64,000 nt of DNA from Mesorhizobium sangaii (GCF_014207355.1 NZ_JACHEF010000002.1:868001-932000), one strand, 5' to 3'; positions 28,769 to 37,960 are shown, counted from the first letter of the stretch. Notes: generated from the letters alone by a model not told the origin. Made by a program: numbers and translations.

Positions 28769-29071
28769 TCACCTGATGGGTTCGTGCACGGTCACCAGCT
28801 TGGTGCCGTCGGGGAATGTCGCCTCGACCTGCACGTCATGGATCATCTCGGCGATGCCTTGCATCACCTGCGCGCGCGTCACGACATAGGCGCCGGCCTC
28901 CATCAATTCGGCTACCGGGCGGCCGTCGCGGGCACCCTCGACGACGAAATCGGTGATCAGCGCGATCGCTTCCGGATGATTGAGCTTGATGCCGCGCTCG
29001 AGCCGCTTGCGCGCCACGATCGCCGCCATGGCGATCAGCAGCTTGTCCTTTTCCCTCGGCGTCAGGTTCAT
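28769..29071 (-). CDS. ureA: Urease subunit gamma
   Basis: A 100-residue subunit of standard length, [35 protein letters not shown] being the highly conserved N-terminus (quoted in part) and [14 protein letters not shown] the C-terminus. The ATG at 29071 was chosen by this conservation; upstream in-frame codons do not belong to the family. It lies 28 bases after ureD and 11 before the DUF1272 gene stop region. Confidence 0.96.
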   Translation of the reverse strand: MNLTPREKDKLLIAMAAIVARKRLERGIKLNHPEAIALITDFVVEGARDGRPVAELMEAGAYVVTRAQVMQGIAEMIHDVQVEATFPDGTKLVTVHEPIR

Positions 29072-29099
29072 GCGCTTCCCTGGACTGGCATAGACAGAC

Positions 29100-29933
29100 T
29101 TACAGTGACCATAATTTAGGCAACCCAGCCTTTCCGTTGAGCAATTCGACCAGCGGAACCAGCCGCTGGCGGAGCCGATAGCCGTCTCCGGCGTAGAGCC
29201 TCGCAAGAAGCTTGCCAGATTTCCTCACGCCCCAGGCACTGGCGCTGCCCTGGTCGCCGACGATCTCCAGAACCGGATCGAGCAGGGCCTCGGCCCGCGG
29301 CGACACCAGCAGCAGCGTCGCCATCGCGACCGCGCCGCCGGCAATCGCCGGGCGGTCGAGCGTGGCCGCGATATCGGGTCCGATGCGGAAATCCTCGGCA
29401 TGAATGAGTTCGCCGTCCTGGCGGACGCGCCAGCGGTCATGGAAATTCCCTAGGCTGACGTGTTCGCCCATGGCCAGGCGGCCGAAGACGGTGGCCTCCA
29501 GCACCAGCGCCTCGGCCCCGACCGCAAGCTCGATGTCGAGCGTGCGGGCGAACGCCGCCTGGTCGAAGACAATGGTTTCCTGCGGCAGCCAGGCGATGCG
29601 GCCGTTTTCACCGACCGACAATTTGACCCGCACCTCGGCACGGTCGGACGCTGCCCGATAGATTTTCTCGCAGGCTTGGGTCGTGATCGATGCCGAGGCC
29701 GCCGCGCCGACATCCACGTCCCAGGCGATACGGTCGCCGCCGGTCATCCCGCCGGCGGTGTTGATCAGCACCGCTTCGAGGGGATCGGCCGAGACCGCCG
29801 GCATCCTTATCTTGGCGGCACCGTCCTGATAGAGGCGCCGCAGCCGCGTGCGACCGTCGACGACAGCGCAGGAAAGCCGAGCCGCGCCCGCGGCGCGCTG
29901 CGTCGAAATCCTGCCATGTTCGATCTTATCCAT
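29100..29933 (-). CDS. ureD: Urease accessory protein UreD
   Basis: A 277-residue scaffold protein (UreH in some species) that binds apo-urease and recruits UreF and UreG for nickel loading. The family segment [16 protein letters not shown] lies at about residues 57-72, followed by [11 protein letters not shown] and LPQETIVFD. The length is as usual. It is the first gene of the urease cluster; about 215 bases separate its start from the divergent NodF-like gene. Confidence 0.93.
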   Translation of the reverse strand: MDKIEHGRISTQRAAGAARLSCAVVDGRTRLRRLYQDGAAKIRMPAVSADPLEAVLINTAGGMTGGDRIAWDVDVGAAASASITTQACEKIYRAASDRAEVRVKLSVGENGRIAWLPQETIVFDQAAFARTLDIELAVGAEALVLEATVFGRLAMGEHVSLGNFHDRWRVRQDGELIHAEDFRIGPDIAATLDRPAIAGGAVAMATLLLVSPRAEALLDPVLEIVGDQGSASAWGVRKSGKLLARLYAGDGYRLRQRLVPLVELLNGKAGLPKLWSL

Positions 29934-29988
29934 GCCAGCACGTTAAGCACTCCGGCGCCTTTGTCGATGCATGGCTTGATATAGCTTG

Positions 29989-30017
29989 TTGCTTGACAAC
30001 GTTTCGGTTTCTATAGA
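29989..30017 (+). promoter_or_regulatory. Probable sigma-70 type promoter of the NodF/NodE-like pair
   Basis: TTGCTT (29989-29994) and TATAGA (30012-30017) are separated by 17 bases, an acceptable -35/-10 pair. It lies 131 bases upstream of the acyl carrier protein start. No nod box was found in the region, so NodD control is not indicated. Confidence 0.4.
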
Positions 30018-30148
30018 GGGAACCACCTTGGTACGGTCATGCAGCGCTTGGCGGGGGTATAGAGCGAAGACGGCGGCTTGATACCGGGAGAAAAAGAGGC
30101 GCTGCTCAATTGGCGTCGGGAAACGCGACATAGTGGGGAAGAAACCGA

Positions 30149-30403
30149 ATGGCCGACCAGCTGGCAACGGATATCATCGCGAAGATCAAGGCTCATGCCG
30201 AGCCGGGCGGCGAAGAAATCACGACCAACACTGAATTGACCTCGCTTGGTATCCATTCGCTCGAGCTGACCGAGATCATCTTCGATCTCGAGGAAGATTA
30301 TGGCATCGAGATCGAGATGAACACGGTCGATGCCTGGAGCAATCTGAAGAATGTCGGCGACATGGTGGAAGCTGTTCGCGCGCTGATCGCGAAAAAAGCC
30401 TGA
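30149..30403 (+). CDS. Acyl carrier protein, NodF-like
   Basis: An 84-residue acyl carrier protein that resembles NodF more than housekeeping AcpP: TNTELTSLGIHSLEL and EIEMNTVDAWSNLKNVGD match the NodF pattern as I recall it. The phosphopantetheine attachment serine is Ser37. The residue before it, normally the invariant Asp of DSL, is His36 here (codon CAT at 30253-30255). It is followed five bases later by a NodE-like ketosynthase, so the pair should make a special fatty acyl chain. GGGGAAG provides a ribosome site. Whether the product is a Nod factor acyl group or another lipid is open. Confidence 0.85.
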   Translation: MADQLATDIIAKIKAHAEPGGEEITTNTELTSLGIHSLELTEIIFDLEEDYGIEIEMNTVDAWSNLKNVGDMVEAVRALIAKKA

Positions 30404-30408
30404 CCTGA

Positions 30409-31617
30409 ATGCGGCAGCGCGTTGTCATCACCGGCATGGGCGGTATTTGCGGGCTTGGCACCAACGCGCCTGCGATCTGGAATGAAATGCGCGCCGGGCG
30501 CTCGGCCATCGGCCCGATCACCAGTCCGCAGTTGCATGACCTGAAGATCAAGGTCGGTTGCGAAATCAAGACGCTTCCCGATCACGGCATCGACCGCAAG
30601 CAATTGGTGTCGATGGACCGTTTCAGCCTGCTGGCGGTGATCGCGGCCCGGGAGGCGATGCAGCAGGCCGGCCTGGCCTCGGACGAGGCCACCACCTACC
30701 GGATGGGCACCGTCGTCGGCGTCGGTGTCTGCGGCTGGGAGGCGATCGAGGAAAACTATCGCGCCATCCTGATCGAGGGCAAGAACCGCGCCGGCATCTT
30801 CACCGTGCCGAAAGTGATGCCCAGTGCCGCCTCCGGCCAGGTCAGCATGAATCTCGGCCTGCGCGGTCCGGTTTTCGGCGTCACCTCCGCTTGCTCGTCG
30901 TCCAACCATGCCATCGCCTCGGCCGTCGACCAGATCAGGCTCGGCCGCGCCGACGTGATGGTCGCCGGCGGCACCGATGCGCCGCTGGTCTGGGGCATCC
31001 TGAAGGGCTGGGAAGCATTGCGGGTGCTGGCGCCCGACACCTGCCGGCCATTCTCGGCCGATCGCCAGGGCCTGTCGCTCGGCGAGGGCGCCGGCATGGC
31101 GGTGCTGGAGAGCTACGAACATGCCATGGCGCGCGGCGCCACCATTCTTGCCGAAATTGCCGGCGCCGGCCTTTCCGCCGACGCGTCCGACATCGTCGCG
31201 CCAACCATCGAAGGACCGACGGCCGCCATGCGCGCCTGCCTGGCCGACGCCGGGTTCAATCCCGAGGATGTCGACTATCTCAATGCCCATGGCACCGGCA
31301 CCAAGGCCAACGACCAGATCGAGACGGCGGCGATCAAGCGCGTCTTCGGCGACCATGCCTACAAACTGTCGGTGTCGTCGACCAAATCCATGCATGCCCA
31401 TTGCCTTGGTGCATCGGGTGCGCTGGAGATGATCGCCTGCGTGATGGCGATCCGTGAAGGCATCGTGCCGCCGACCGCCAATTTTCGCGAAGCCGATCCC
31501 GATTGCGACCTCGACATCACGCCGAACGTGGCGCGTGAACGCAAGGTGCGCACGGCGATCAGCAATGGCTTCGCGTTCGGCGGCACCAATGCGGTGCTGG
31601 CCTTCAAGGCCGTCTGA
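30409..31617 (+). CDS. Beta-ketoacyl-ACP synthase, NodE-like
   Basis: A 402-residue KAS II-type condensing enzyme. The catalytic triad is intact: Cys162 in [11 protein letters not shown], His294 in [11 protein letters not shown] and His331 in [12 protein letters not shown]. The last motif has the HAHC form that I recall from NodE proteins rather than the TGHLLG form of FabF. It would elongate acyl chains on the preceding carrier protein. The two genes are five bases apart and form an operon. NodE selects polyunsaturated chains for Nod factors in clover and pea rhizobia; here the chromosomal setting next to urease and the lack of other nod genes suggest a paralogue with another role. Confidence 0.85.
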   Translation: MRQRVVITGMGGICGLGTNAPAIWNEMRAGRSAIGPITSPQLHDLKIKVGCEIKTLPDHGIDRKQLVSMDRFSLLAVIAAREAMQQAGLASDEATTYRMGTVVGVGVCGWEAIEENYRAILIEGKNRAGIFTVPKVMPSAASGQVSMNLGLRGPVFGVTSACSSSNHAIASAVDQIRLGRADVMVAGGTDAPLVWGILKGWEALRVLAPDTCRPFSADRQGLSLGEGAGMAVLESYEHAMARGATILAEIAGAGLSADASDIVAPTIEGPTAAMRACLADAGFNPEDVDYLNAHGTGTKANDQIETAAIKRVFGDHAYKLSVSSTKSMHAHCLGASGALEMIACVMAIREGIVPPTANFREADPDCDLDITPNVARERKVRTAISNGFAFGGTNAVLAFKAV

Positions 31618-31735
31618 TCCGGCTGTTTCCATTGACCGTCCGTGCGACACTGTCGCCGCCATATTGATCAGAAGCGGTCACCCGCCTAATTCTTGCCAGC
31701 GCCGCCCGGCGCCAATCCCCGTTCAGGAGTTTTCC

Positions 31736-32440
31736 ATGGCCGACCTGTCCGCCTTTCCGATCGCAACGCGCTGGCCAGCCAGGCATCCGGACCAGATCCA
31801 GCTCTATTCGGCCACGACGCCCAACGGGGTGAAGATATCGATCGCCCTGGAAGAGCTCGGCCTGCCCTACGAGCCGCATCTGGTCAACATCGGCAAGAAC
31901 GAGAGCTGGACACCGGAATTCCTGTCGCTCAACCCCAACGGCAAGATACCGGCGATCATCGATCCGAACGGTCCGGACGGCAAGCCGATCGGCCTGTTCG
32001 AATCCGGCGCCATCCTGCTCTACCTCGCCGAAAAAACCGGCCTGCTCATGCCGGTGGACGCGGCGCGGCGCTACGAGACCATCCAATGGGTGTTCTTCCA
32101 GATGGCCTCGGTCGGGCCGATGTTCGGCCAGGTCGGCTTCTTCCACAAATTCGCCGGCCGCGAAATCGCCGACAAGCGCCCGCTGGAGCGCTATCGCGAT
32201 GAATCGCGGCGGCTGATCGGTGTGCTTGACGGCAGGCTGAAGGGCCGTAGGTGGATCATGGACAATGACTTCACCATCGCCGACATCTCGCTGCTCGGCT
32301 GGGTGCGCAACCTGATCGGCTTCTACGAAGCGCGCGAACTCGTCGGCTTCGATGATTTCGCCAATGTCGGGGCTTGGCTGGAACGCGGCCTTGCCAGGCC
32401 CGCCGTGCAAAAGGGCTTGACCATCCCGGCGAAGGGATGA
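31736..32440 (+). CDS. Glutathione S-transferase, YfcG/YghU-like
   Basis: A 234-residue GST of the Nu class type. The N-terminal extension is followed by IQLYSATTPNGVKISIALEEL, a start of the thioredoxin-like domain with TPNG in place of Cys or Tyr, and by NPNGKIPAI and ESGAILLYLAEK glutathione contacts. Such proteins (YfcG, YghU) have disulfide-bond reductase activity toward glutathione. The ATG at 31736 follows AGGAG by about eight bases. It stands after the NodE-like gene with 118 bases between, probably independent. Confidence 0.87.
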   Translation: MADLSAFPIATRWPARHPDQIQLYSATTPNGVKISIALEELGLPYEPHLVNIGKNESWTPEFLSLNPNGKIPAIIDPNGPDGKPIGLFESGAILLYLAEKTGLLMPVDAARRYETIQWVFFQMASVGPMFGQVGFFHKFAGREIADKRPLERYRDESRRLIGVLDGRLKGRRWIMDNDFTIADISLLGWVRNLIGFYEARELVGFDDFANVGAWLERGLARPAVQKGLTIPAKG

Positions 32441-32471
32441 ATCAAAGCCGGCCAGGCCTCGATAGAACTGG

Positions 32472-32819
32472 CTACTTCGCCTTCGCCTTGGCTTTCGAGC
32501 CGCCCTTGCCCATGACAGAGGCCGCAAGCGATGCGGTGCTTCTGGCTGCGATGACAACCGCGCCTGCCGCCACATTGGCCGCCGCCTTGACCGTGCGCAT
32601 GGCGCTGCCGGACACCGAGTTGTCGGCGCTTGCCGGTTTTTTCGGCTTCGCGGCCTTCGGCGCGGTCTTGGCCGCGGCCGGCACCACTTTCTTCGGCGCT
32701 GCCTTGCCGAAAGACGGCTTGGCGTCCTTGGAACGCTCAGCGATCGCCGGACCGGCGCCTGCCTTCGATTGGGTCGCCTTGCCCTTGGCGGGCGCGGGCT
32801 TTCTTGCCTTTTGTGCCAT
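32472..32819 (-). CDS. Lys/Ala/Pro-rich histone H1-like protein
   Basis: A 115-residue highly basic protein of low complexity: Ala, Lys, Pro and Ser predominate, with AAPKKVVPAAAKTAPKAAKPKK in the middle (22 residues, of which the repeat unit is AAK/PKK) and a Lys-Ala ending. Residues about 70-105 are more hydrophobic and Ala-rich and could be a helix. Such proteins resemble the C-terminal domain of histone H1 and bacterial HctB/AlgP-like DNA-binding proteins. It may bind nucleic acid; no further evidence. Confidence 0.55.
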   Translation of the reverse strand: MAQKARKPAPAKGKATQSKAGAGPAIAERSKDAKPSFGKAAPKKVVPAAAKTAPKAAKPKKPASADNSVSGSAMRTVKAAANVAAGAVVIAARSTASLAASVMGKGGSKAKAKAK

Positions 32820-32902
32820 CGGGTGGAATCCCTTTTCTGGCAGAATTGCCTGAGGGATAACGGCCTGAAAGTCTTAAGGTTCCCCTTGGAGAATCCTTAG
32901 AA

Positions 32903-33523
32903 TCAGGCCGAAACGCCGATCACCAGGTCGGCGGCCCGGCGGCGGGCAAGCACCCGGTCGATGTTGGGCATGTCGTTGGAGGTGATCCAGGCCCGGGCAT
33001 CCGCGTCGGAGCGGCCATGGCCGTGCCAGCGCTCGAGCAGCCGGCGCTCGAGCTCGTCGCGCGGCACGTCGACGAAGATCGAGAAATCGAACAGCGGTGC
33101 CAGCCGCGACCACGGCTCCTCGTCGAGCAACAGGTAATTGCCCTCGACCAGGATGAACTTGGTCTCGGTGGCGACGATCGAGGCGGCGGCGCGCGACAGT
33201 TCCATGCTGCGGTCGAAGACCGGGATGGCGATATCGGGTTCACCGGCGCGGATGCGCTTCAGCAGGGTTTCGAAGCCGGCAAAATCAAAGGTTTCCGGCG
33301 CCCCTTTTCGTGCGCGCAGGCCGCGCCGCTCGAGCACGATGTCGTCATAGTGGAAGCCGTCCATCGGCACCACTTCCACAGCACCCTCCGGCAGCAGGTC
33401 ATGCAGGCTTGCCGACAATGTCGACTTGCCGGCGCCTGGCGGACCGGCAATGGCGACGACGAAGCGCCGTGCCTTGCCGGCTCGCTTGAAGATGGTGGCG
33501 GCGAGATGGGCGATTTCGGACAT
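32903..33523 (-). CDS. P-loop nucleoside/sugar kinase (uridine kinase/pantothenate kinase-like)
   Basis: A 206-residue P-loop kinase. Walker A GPPGAGKST is at residues 27-35, the substrate-side DGFHYDD and a Walker B-like ILVEGNYLLL follow, as in the uridine kinase/phosphoribulokinase fold. The Sinorhizobium FrcK protein of the fructose operon belongs to this group, but its substrate is not defined and no fructose transporter is adjacent. The genes on both sides run the same way but are separated, so cotranscription is uncertain. Confidence 0.8.
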   Translation of the reverse strand: MSEIAHLAATIFKRAGKARRFVVAIAGPPGAGKSTLSASLHDLLPEGAVEVVPMDGFHYDDIVLERRGLRARKGAPETFDFAGFETLLKRIRAGEPDIAIPVFDRSMELSRAAASIVATETKFILVEGNYLLLDEEPWSRLAPLFDFSIFVDVPRDELERRLLERWHGHGRSDADARAWITSNDMPNIDRVLARRRAADLVIGVSA

Positions 33524-33634
33524 GAGAGCCTCTCTCTGGCAGGAGCTTCAAATCCACCATGTTCCGCATGATGATTTCGGACACATCTTGGCGGCAGTTG
33601 GCGGAAATTTCAAATCCGCATTGATGCCGCGCAC

Positions 33635-34738
33635 TCAGCCTGGAACAGGCTGGCCGATGCGCAGGAAGTCGCTGTCGAAGGGAACCTCCCAGGTCGAGTC
33701 ACCGGCCGCCAGCCGCATGAGGCCGTTCGCCGTGGTGACCGCTTGCGGCGGCTCGCCGCCGGAGAGCGGTATGGCGCCGATGACATGGCGAAAGGAAACG
33801 CTGAGGCCCTCGCCGAGCGCAAAGGCGGTTGCCACCCCTTCACGCTTCAGCCAGTTGTCGCCGATCGAGGCGGCATGGCCGACGGAAGCGCGGCCGTCCT
33901 CGATGCCGAGCACGCCGCGATGGCGGCCGCTCCAGGGCGCGTAGTCGCGCCCGCCATTGCTGAGCCACAGCATGGTGATCGGCAGCTCGGCCGGGTTCTT
34001 CAGCACCAGCAGCAGGTCGCCTTCGGCCTGGCGCGCCAAGGCCGTCCAGCCCGGCCCACCATGATCGGCCTCGACCAGCGTGACGAAATCCTCGCGATGG
34101 TCGCCCATGCGGTATTGCGTCAGGTCGAGCGTGCCGCCGCCGGCGGCGGGGAAATGGCTGAGATCGGTGGACCGCCCCGGATAGGCCAGCATGAAGCGGC
34201 CGCGTGCGGGGTCCGGCTCCAGCGGATCGTCCAGCGTCGCGGCGAACCGCTTTGGCGAAAAGGCCAGCCTGCCGCCGCCCGTCATCGCCGTCATCGGGTG
34301 ATGGGCGACCGAGATCGCGCCATGGCCGCCGGAAAACACATGCTCCTGGTAGAGGAAAGGATGGTCGTCGCGCAGCGTCAGGATCTTGTCGACCGTCGCG
34401 CCCATCACCTTGTGCCGCAAGCGGAAGCTGGCCCGCCAGCCATCGTCCGTCGCGGCGCTGTCGGTGACATCCCAGGCGCTGTTAGCCGGCCAGCCATGCA
34501 GCGGCGCCTCCTCGACATCGCTGCGCGAAAACGGCGCGCAGAGGAAGTCGCCGGACAGGCGGACGGTGCCCTCGGGCAGGTCTTTCGGCAGCGTCTCGCG
34601 CGGCTCGTCGATCCACGGCGCGCGATGCAGCGGTTTCAGCTGCCGCCCGCCACTGTCGACGACCATGTCGGCGATGTGGCCGACCGTGAGGTCGAGCGAG
34701 ACCGAAATGCCCTTTGCCTTGATCGTGCTGATAGTCAT
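33635..34738 (-). CDS. Aldose 1-epimerase family protein
   Basis: A 367-residue beta-sandwich protein of the galactose mutarotase superfamily. Family features are GDFLCAPFSRSD near residue 60, HGWPANSAWDV with the catalytic-side His, and HHPMTAM later. It has the length of the longer, less characterised aldose-epimerase branch. The upstream extension of the frame contains an intergenic repeat and was dropped in favour of MTISTIKAKG. A second mutarotase-family gene lies at 56688-57587. Confidence 0.78.
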   Translation of the reverse strand: MTISTIKAKGISVSLDLTVGHIADMVVDSGGRQLKPLHRAPWIDEPRETLPKDLPEGTVRLSGDFLCAPFSRSDVEEAPLHGWPANSAWDVTDSAATDDGWRASFRLRHKVMGATVDKILTLRDDHPFLYQEHVFSGGHGAISVAHHPMTAMTGGGRLAFSPKRFAATLDDPLEPDPARGRFMLAYPGRSTDLSHFPAAGGGTLDLTQYRMGDHREDFVTLVEADHGGPGWTALARQAEGDLLLVLKNPAELPITMLWLSNGGRDYAPWSGRHRGVLGIEDGRASVGHAASIGDNWLKREGVATAFALGEGLSVSFRHVIGAIPLSGGEPPQAVTTANGLMRLAAGDSTWEVPFDSDFLRIGQPVPG

Positions 34739-34832
34739 TGCGCTCTCACCGATTCTGATGGGCGGAACAAGAACTCGTTCGGCGCGGCTTGCGCAAGCGC
34801 CGCGTGAGGCATTTCGCATCAGCGCCATCTTA

Positions 34833-34960
34833 CCCTCCCCCTTGTGGGGAGGGTCGATCCGCATAGCGGATCGGGGGGTCTTCCTGGACCGGCCCCCTCC
34901 CCGTCGAACGATCTCCACTTCGCTCCGACCGTTCGCCGACCCTCGCCACAAGGGGGAGGG
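34833..34960. repeat. Inverted intergenic repeat element
   Basis: CCCTCCCCCTTGTGG (34833-34847) and CCACAAGGGGGAGGG (34946-34960) are perfect 15-base inverted arms about 98 bases apart. Between them lie smaller palindromes such as GATCCGCATAGCGGATC (about 34856-34872). It lies just after the stop of the 34967-36781 gene and upstream of the aldose epimerase gene. It belongs to the GC-rich mosaic repeat class seen elsewhere in this window. Confidence 0.7.
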
Positions 34961-34966
34961 TGGCGC

Positions 34967-36781
34967 TTACTGCCGTTTGTATTCCCGCACCGGCGACTTG
35001 GTGCCGTCGGTATAGGTGACCTGCACCGACATCGACGTCACGCTGTCGGCAACCTTGATGTAGCCCTTGGCCTCGTAAGGAATGGCGTAGGGGTCCTTCT
35101 TGTCGCAGGGCGGTATTTCGAACGACTTGTCGAGCGCAGCGCCATTCAGGCTGTAATGCACCTCCTTGATGGCGCAGCGGTAGGACAGCATCTGGGTGAA
35201 ATAGACCAGGCCGTGATTGCCGCCGGAGTCGAAGGCGATCCACGATGTCCAGAACTGGTCGAGGATCTGCTTGTCGCCTTGCTGGAGTGCTGCCTCCGGG
35301 TCGAAGCGGATGTCGAACGGGCCGGTCTCGCGGCCCCTGATGTCGTGATATTTGACGGCGATGGTGCCGGCCACGGTGCTGCCGGGCAGCTCGAAGCTCG
35401 GATTGGGCATCGGCTTGCCGGTGGTCTGGTCGTTGAGCGCCAGGAAGCCGGTGTCGGTGAACGGGCCGCTGTCGCCCATGCGCCAGGAGATGGCGGTCGC
35501 CGGCTCCGGCAGCGAGATGGTCATCGACCAGCCCTGGTTCGAGCGCATCGGCGTCAGCGTCGGCACGAAGCGGGAGGGATCGAGCACGTCGCCAAGTGCT
35601 GCCAGCCGGCTGCGGCTACGGTCCAGCCAGTCGGCGAGCTGGGTCTGGTCGACGAAATATTTGAGCAGCCCGCCATCCTTTTCGTAGGAAACGAATTTGG
35701 TCAGCGCCTTGGCCTCGTTGCGCTTGTCGGCCAGCGTCTGGGCGCCGAGGCGGCCTTCCGAGAACTCCTGCGCCAACAGGAAATGGGCCGGCGCGAAATC
35801 CGGATTGGCCGCGATGAAGGCGTTGAGCTTGTCGAGGCGCTGGGCGTCGTCGAACTGCAGGATATGCACGAGCTTGATCGACAGCGCCTTGCCCTTGTCC
35901 GAAAGGGCGCCGAACACCTCGCGGGCGCCGGCCTTGCCGTCCTGCACCCGAAGCAGCGTGGCAAAGCGCGTGTAGGGATCGATGGCGTCGACATCGAAGC
36001 CGGCGAAGGCGAGATAGGAGCGCCGCGCATTGAGCATGTCGCCCGACAGTTCGTAGACGCGGGCGTTGTGGTAGAACTCGTCCGGCCGCTTCGGCTCGGC
36101 GATCGCCCCGCCTTGCACGGCAAGCGCGGCAAAGCCCTTGGCTATTGTGTCGATCGAGGCGGCGATCTGCTGCGTCGTCGCCTGCAGCTTCTCGGTCTGG
36201 GCCTGCTGCTGCGCCTGGCCGGCGGCCAGCGTCTCGGTCTGTTTCTTCACCTCTTCGGCGGTCTTCTGCACCTGCGCCGTCTGCTGCGTCTGCTGCTGCT
36301 GGGTGGAGGCGATCTCGTCGGTGTTCTTCGCCACCGTGTCGGTCGACTGCTTGACCTCTTCGACCGTCTTTTGCGTTTGCGTGACGGTCTGCTCGATCTT
36401 GGCCACCTTCTCCGAGACGATGCCCATCGACTGCTGCAGCCCGGCCACCGCAGGCACCAGGCTGGCGATCACCCCGTTCTGCGAGTTGGTCTGCTGTTGC
36501 AGGCCGTAGACGCCGCCGGCGACGGCGGCGGCGCTGGTGGCGAAAATCAGGGCCGGCAGTGCCTTGGCCGCCAGCACCAGCCGCAGAACGATGGCGATGG
36601 CGATGATGACCGCCGCCACCGAGGCGACCAGCGCGATATAGGCGGCGAACGGCGCCAGCGGATTGAGGATGTCGGAAGCAGCACCCCCGACAAAGGCGAT
36701 GCTGCCGGCCCATTTGCCGGTGCGGCTGAGTGATGCCTTGATTAGCGACGGCGCAGCGCCGCCAGCCCCGATATTCGTCAT
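34967..36781 (-). CDS. Coiled-coil membrane protein with large C-terminal domain, unknown function
   Basis: A 604-residue protein. Two hydrophobic helices (about residues 44-70 and 75-94) anchor it; residues about 112-215 are a long Gln/Thr/Lys-rich coiled coil; residues 225-360 contain TPR-like helices (NARVYELSGDMLNARRSYLAFAG); the last 200 residues look like a beta-rich domain with SLPEPATAISWRMGD. No family was recognised. With short N-terminus and two helices, most of the protein would be on one side of the inner membrane. The start MTNIGAG was preferred to an upstream ATG because the extra residues are not membrane-like. It is divergent from the D,D-carboxypeptidase gene. Confidence 0.75.
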   Translation of the reverse strand: MTNIGAGGAAPSLIKASLSRTGKWAGSIAFVGGAASDILNPLAPFAAYIALVASVAAVIIAIAIVLRLVLAAKALPALIFATSAAAVAGGVYGLQQQTNSQNGVIASLVPAVAGLQQSMGIVSEKVAKIEQTVTQTQKTVEEVKQSTDTVAKNTDEIASTQQQQTQQTAQVQKTAEEVKKQTETLAAGQAQQQAQTEKLQATTQQIAASIDTIAKGFAALAVQGGAIAEPKRPDEFYHNARVYELSGDMLNARRSYLAFAGFDVDAIDPYTRFATLLRVQDGKAGAREVFGALSDKGKALSIKLVHILQFDDAQRLDKLNAFIAANPDFAPAHFLLAQEFSEGRLGAQTLADKRNEAKALTKFVSYEKDGGLLKYFVDQTQLADWLDRSRSRLAALGDVLDPSRFVPTLTPMRSNQGWSMTISLPEPATAISWRMGDSGPFTDTGFLALNDQTTGKPMPNPSFELPGSTVAGTIAVKYHDIRGRETGPFDIRFDPEAALQQGDKQILDQFWTSWIAFDSGGNHGLVYFTQMLSYRCAIKEVHYSLNGAALDKSFEIPPCDKKDPYAIPYEAKGYIKVADSVTSMSVQVTYTDGTKSPVREYKRQ

Positions 36782-36971
36782 GCCCAAGCCCCCCAAGCCG
36801 ACAGATGCCACGCCCCTTCCCACAGGAAGCGCGGTTTTGGCAAGGGAAGACAGGAAGCAGGCGATTTCGGGGCGAGGAACCCAAGGCCACGACAATCCTG
36901 GGTATGACCGCCATTAACCAGTTGGACGCAGCTGGCGGGTTACGTTAGCTTCGCCTCATCTCAGCAACAGC

Positions 36972-37886
36972 ATGACCAGAACAGACTTGCCCTTGTCCAG
37001 CCCGCGTCCCCTGCCGCTCGTCCAGAGACTTTTCGCGGCCCTTGCCCTGTTGGCGCTGCTTGCCGGCTGCACGACCGTGACGCCGCCGGATGCCGTGCTG
37101 GCGGTGCCGGCGCCGCCGCAGAAATATGCCGCCATCGTCGTCGACGCCAAGACCGGCAAGCAGCTGTTCGAGGTCAACTCGACGGCGCAGCGCTATCCGG
37201 CCTCGCTGACCAAGATGATGACGCTGTACCTGCTGTTCGAGGCGCTGGAGTCCGGCCGGGTCACCAAGGAGACGCAGATCCCGGTGTCGGACCACGCCGC
37301 CTCGCAGCCGCCGACCAAGATGCGCTTCCGGCGCGGCGAGACCATCGACGTCGATTCGGCGATCCGCGCCATTGTCGTCAAGTCGGCCAATGACGTGGCG
37401 GTGGCGGTCGGCGAGTATCTCGGCGGCTCGGAGGAGCAGTTCGCCGCCATGATGACCGCCAAGGCGCGCCAGCTCGGCATGACCAGCACCGTGTTCCGCA
37501 ACGCGTCGGGCCTGCCCGACGACGACCAGCACAGCTCGGCGCGCGACATGGCGGTGCTCGGCATGGCGCTGCATTCCCGCTTCCCGCGGCACTTCCACTA
37601 TTTCTCCGAAAGCGATTTCATGTTCCGCGGCCGGCTGGTGCGCGGCCACAACGACATGCTCGGCCGCGTGCGCGGCGTCAACGGCATCAAGACCGGCTAC
37701 ATCAGGGCCTCCGGCTTCAACATCGTCACCTCCTACGACGCCGACGGCCGCCAGCTGATCGTCGTGGTGATGGGCGCCGACAGCGCCCGCCAGCGCAACG
37801 ACCATGTCGAGGCGCTGATCCAGCGCAGCCTGTCGCCCGCCATGGCCGACACCAGGACAAGGCTGATGTTCGCCGAGCAGCAGTGA
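36972..37886 (+). CDS. D-alanyl-D-alanine carboxypeptidase lipoprotein (peptidase S11)
   Basis: A 304-residue penicillin-binding protein that trims the terminal D-Ala from peptidoglycan pentapeptides. The active-site motifs are SLTK (Ser78, Lys81), SAN (138-140) and KTG (240-242). The N-terminus is a lipoprotein signal with lipobox LLAGC, Cys33 being the lipidated residue, so the enzyme should be tethered to a membrane facing the periplasm. It lacks the C-terminal amphipathic anchor domain of DacA/PBP5, consistent with the lipid anchor. Confidence 0.9.
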   Translation: MTRTDLPLSSPRPLPLVQRLFAALALLALLAGCTTVTPPDAVLAVPAPPQKYAAIVVDAKTGKQLFEVNSTAQRYPASLTKMMTLYLLFEALESGRVTKETQIPVSDHAASQPPTKMRFRRGETIDVDSAIRAIVVKSANDVAVAVGEYLGGSEEQFAAMMTAKARQLGMTSTVFRNASGLPDDDQHSSARDMAVLGMALHSRFPRHFHYFSESDFMFRGRLVRGHNDMLGRVRGVNGIKTGYIRASGFNIVTSYDADGRQLIVVVMGADSARQRNDHVEALIQRSLSPAMADTRTRLMFAEQQ

Positions 37887-37925
37887 GGAGGGGTCCGAAT
37901 TCGCGCCCGGCCACCCGGTGACGGA

Positions 37926-37954
37926 TTGTCCTGTGAGGGCAATTGTGCTATAGA
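37926..37954 (+). promoter_or_regulatory. Promoter of candidate small RNA
   Basis: TTGTCC (37926-37931) and TATAGA (37949-37954) are 17 bases apart. Transcription would begin at about 37961. An intrinsic terminator follows at 37996-38017, leaving room for only a short transcript. Confidence 0.55.
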
Positions 37955-37960
37955 TTCGCC

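Noticed and set aside
29934..30148. nod box upstream of the NodF/NodE-like pair
   Set aside because: No sequence resembling the long conserved nod box could be found; only an ordinary promoter was seen.
34844..36733. 629-codon plus-strand frame
   Set aside because: It is antisense to the 604-residue coiled-coil protein and starts in an intergenic repeat; Leu/Arg/His-rich low-complexity composition suggests a shadow.
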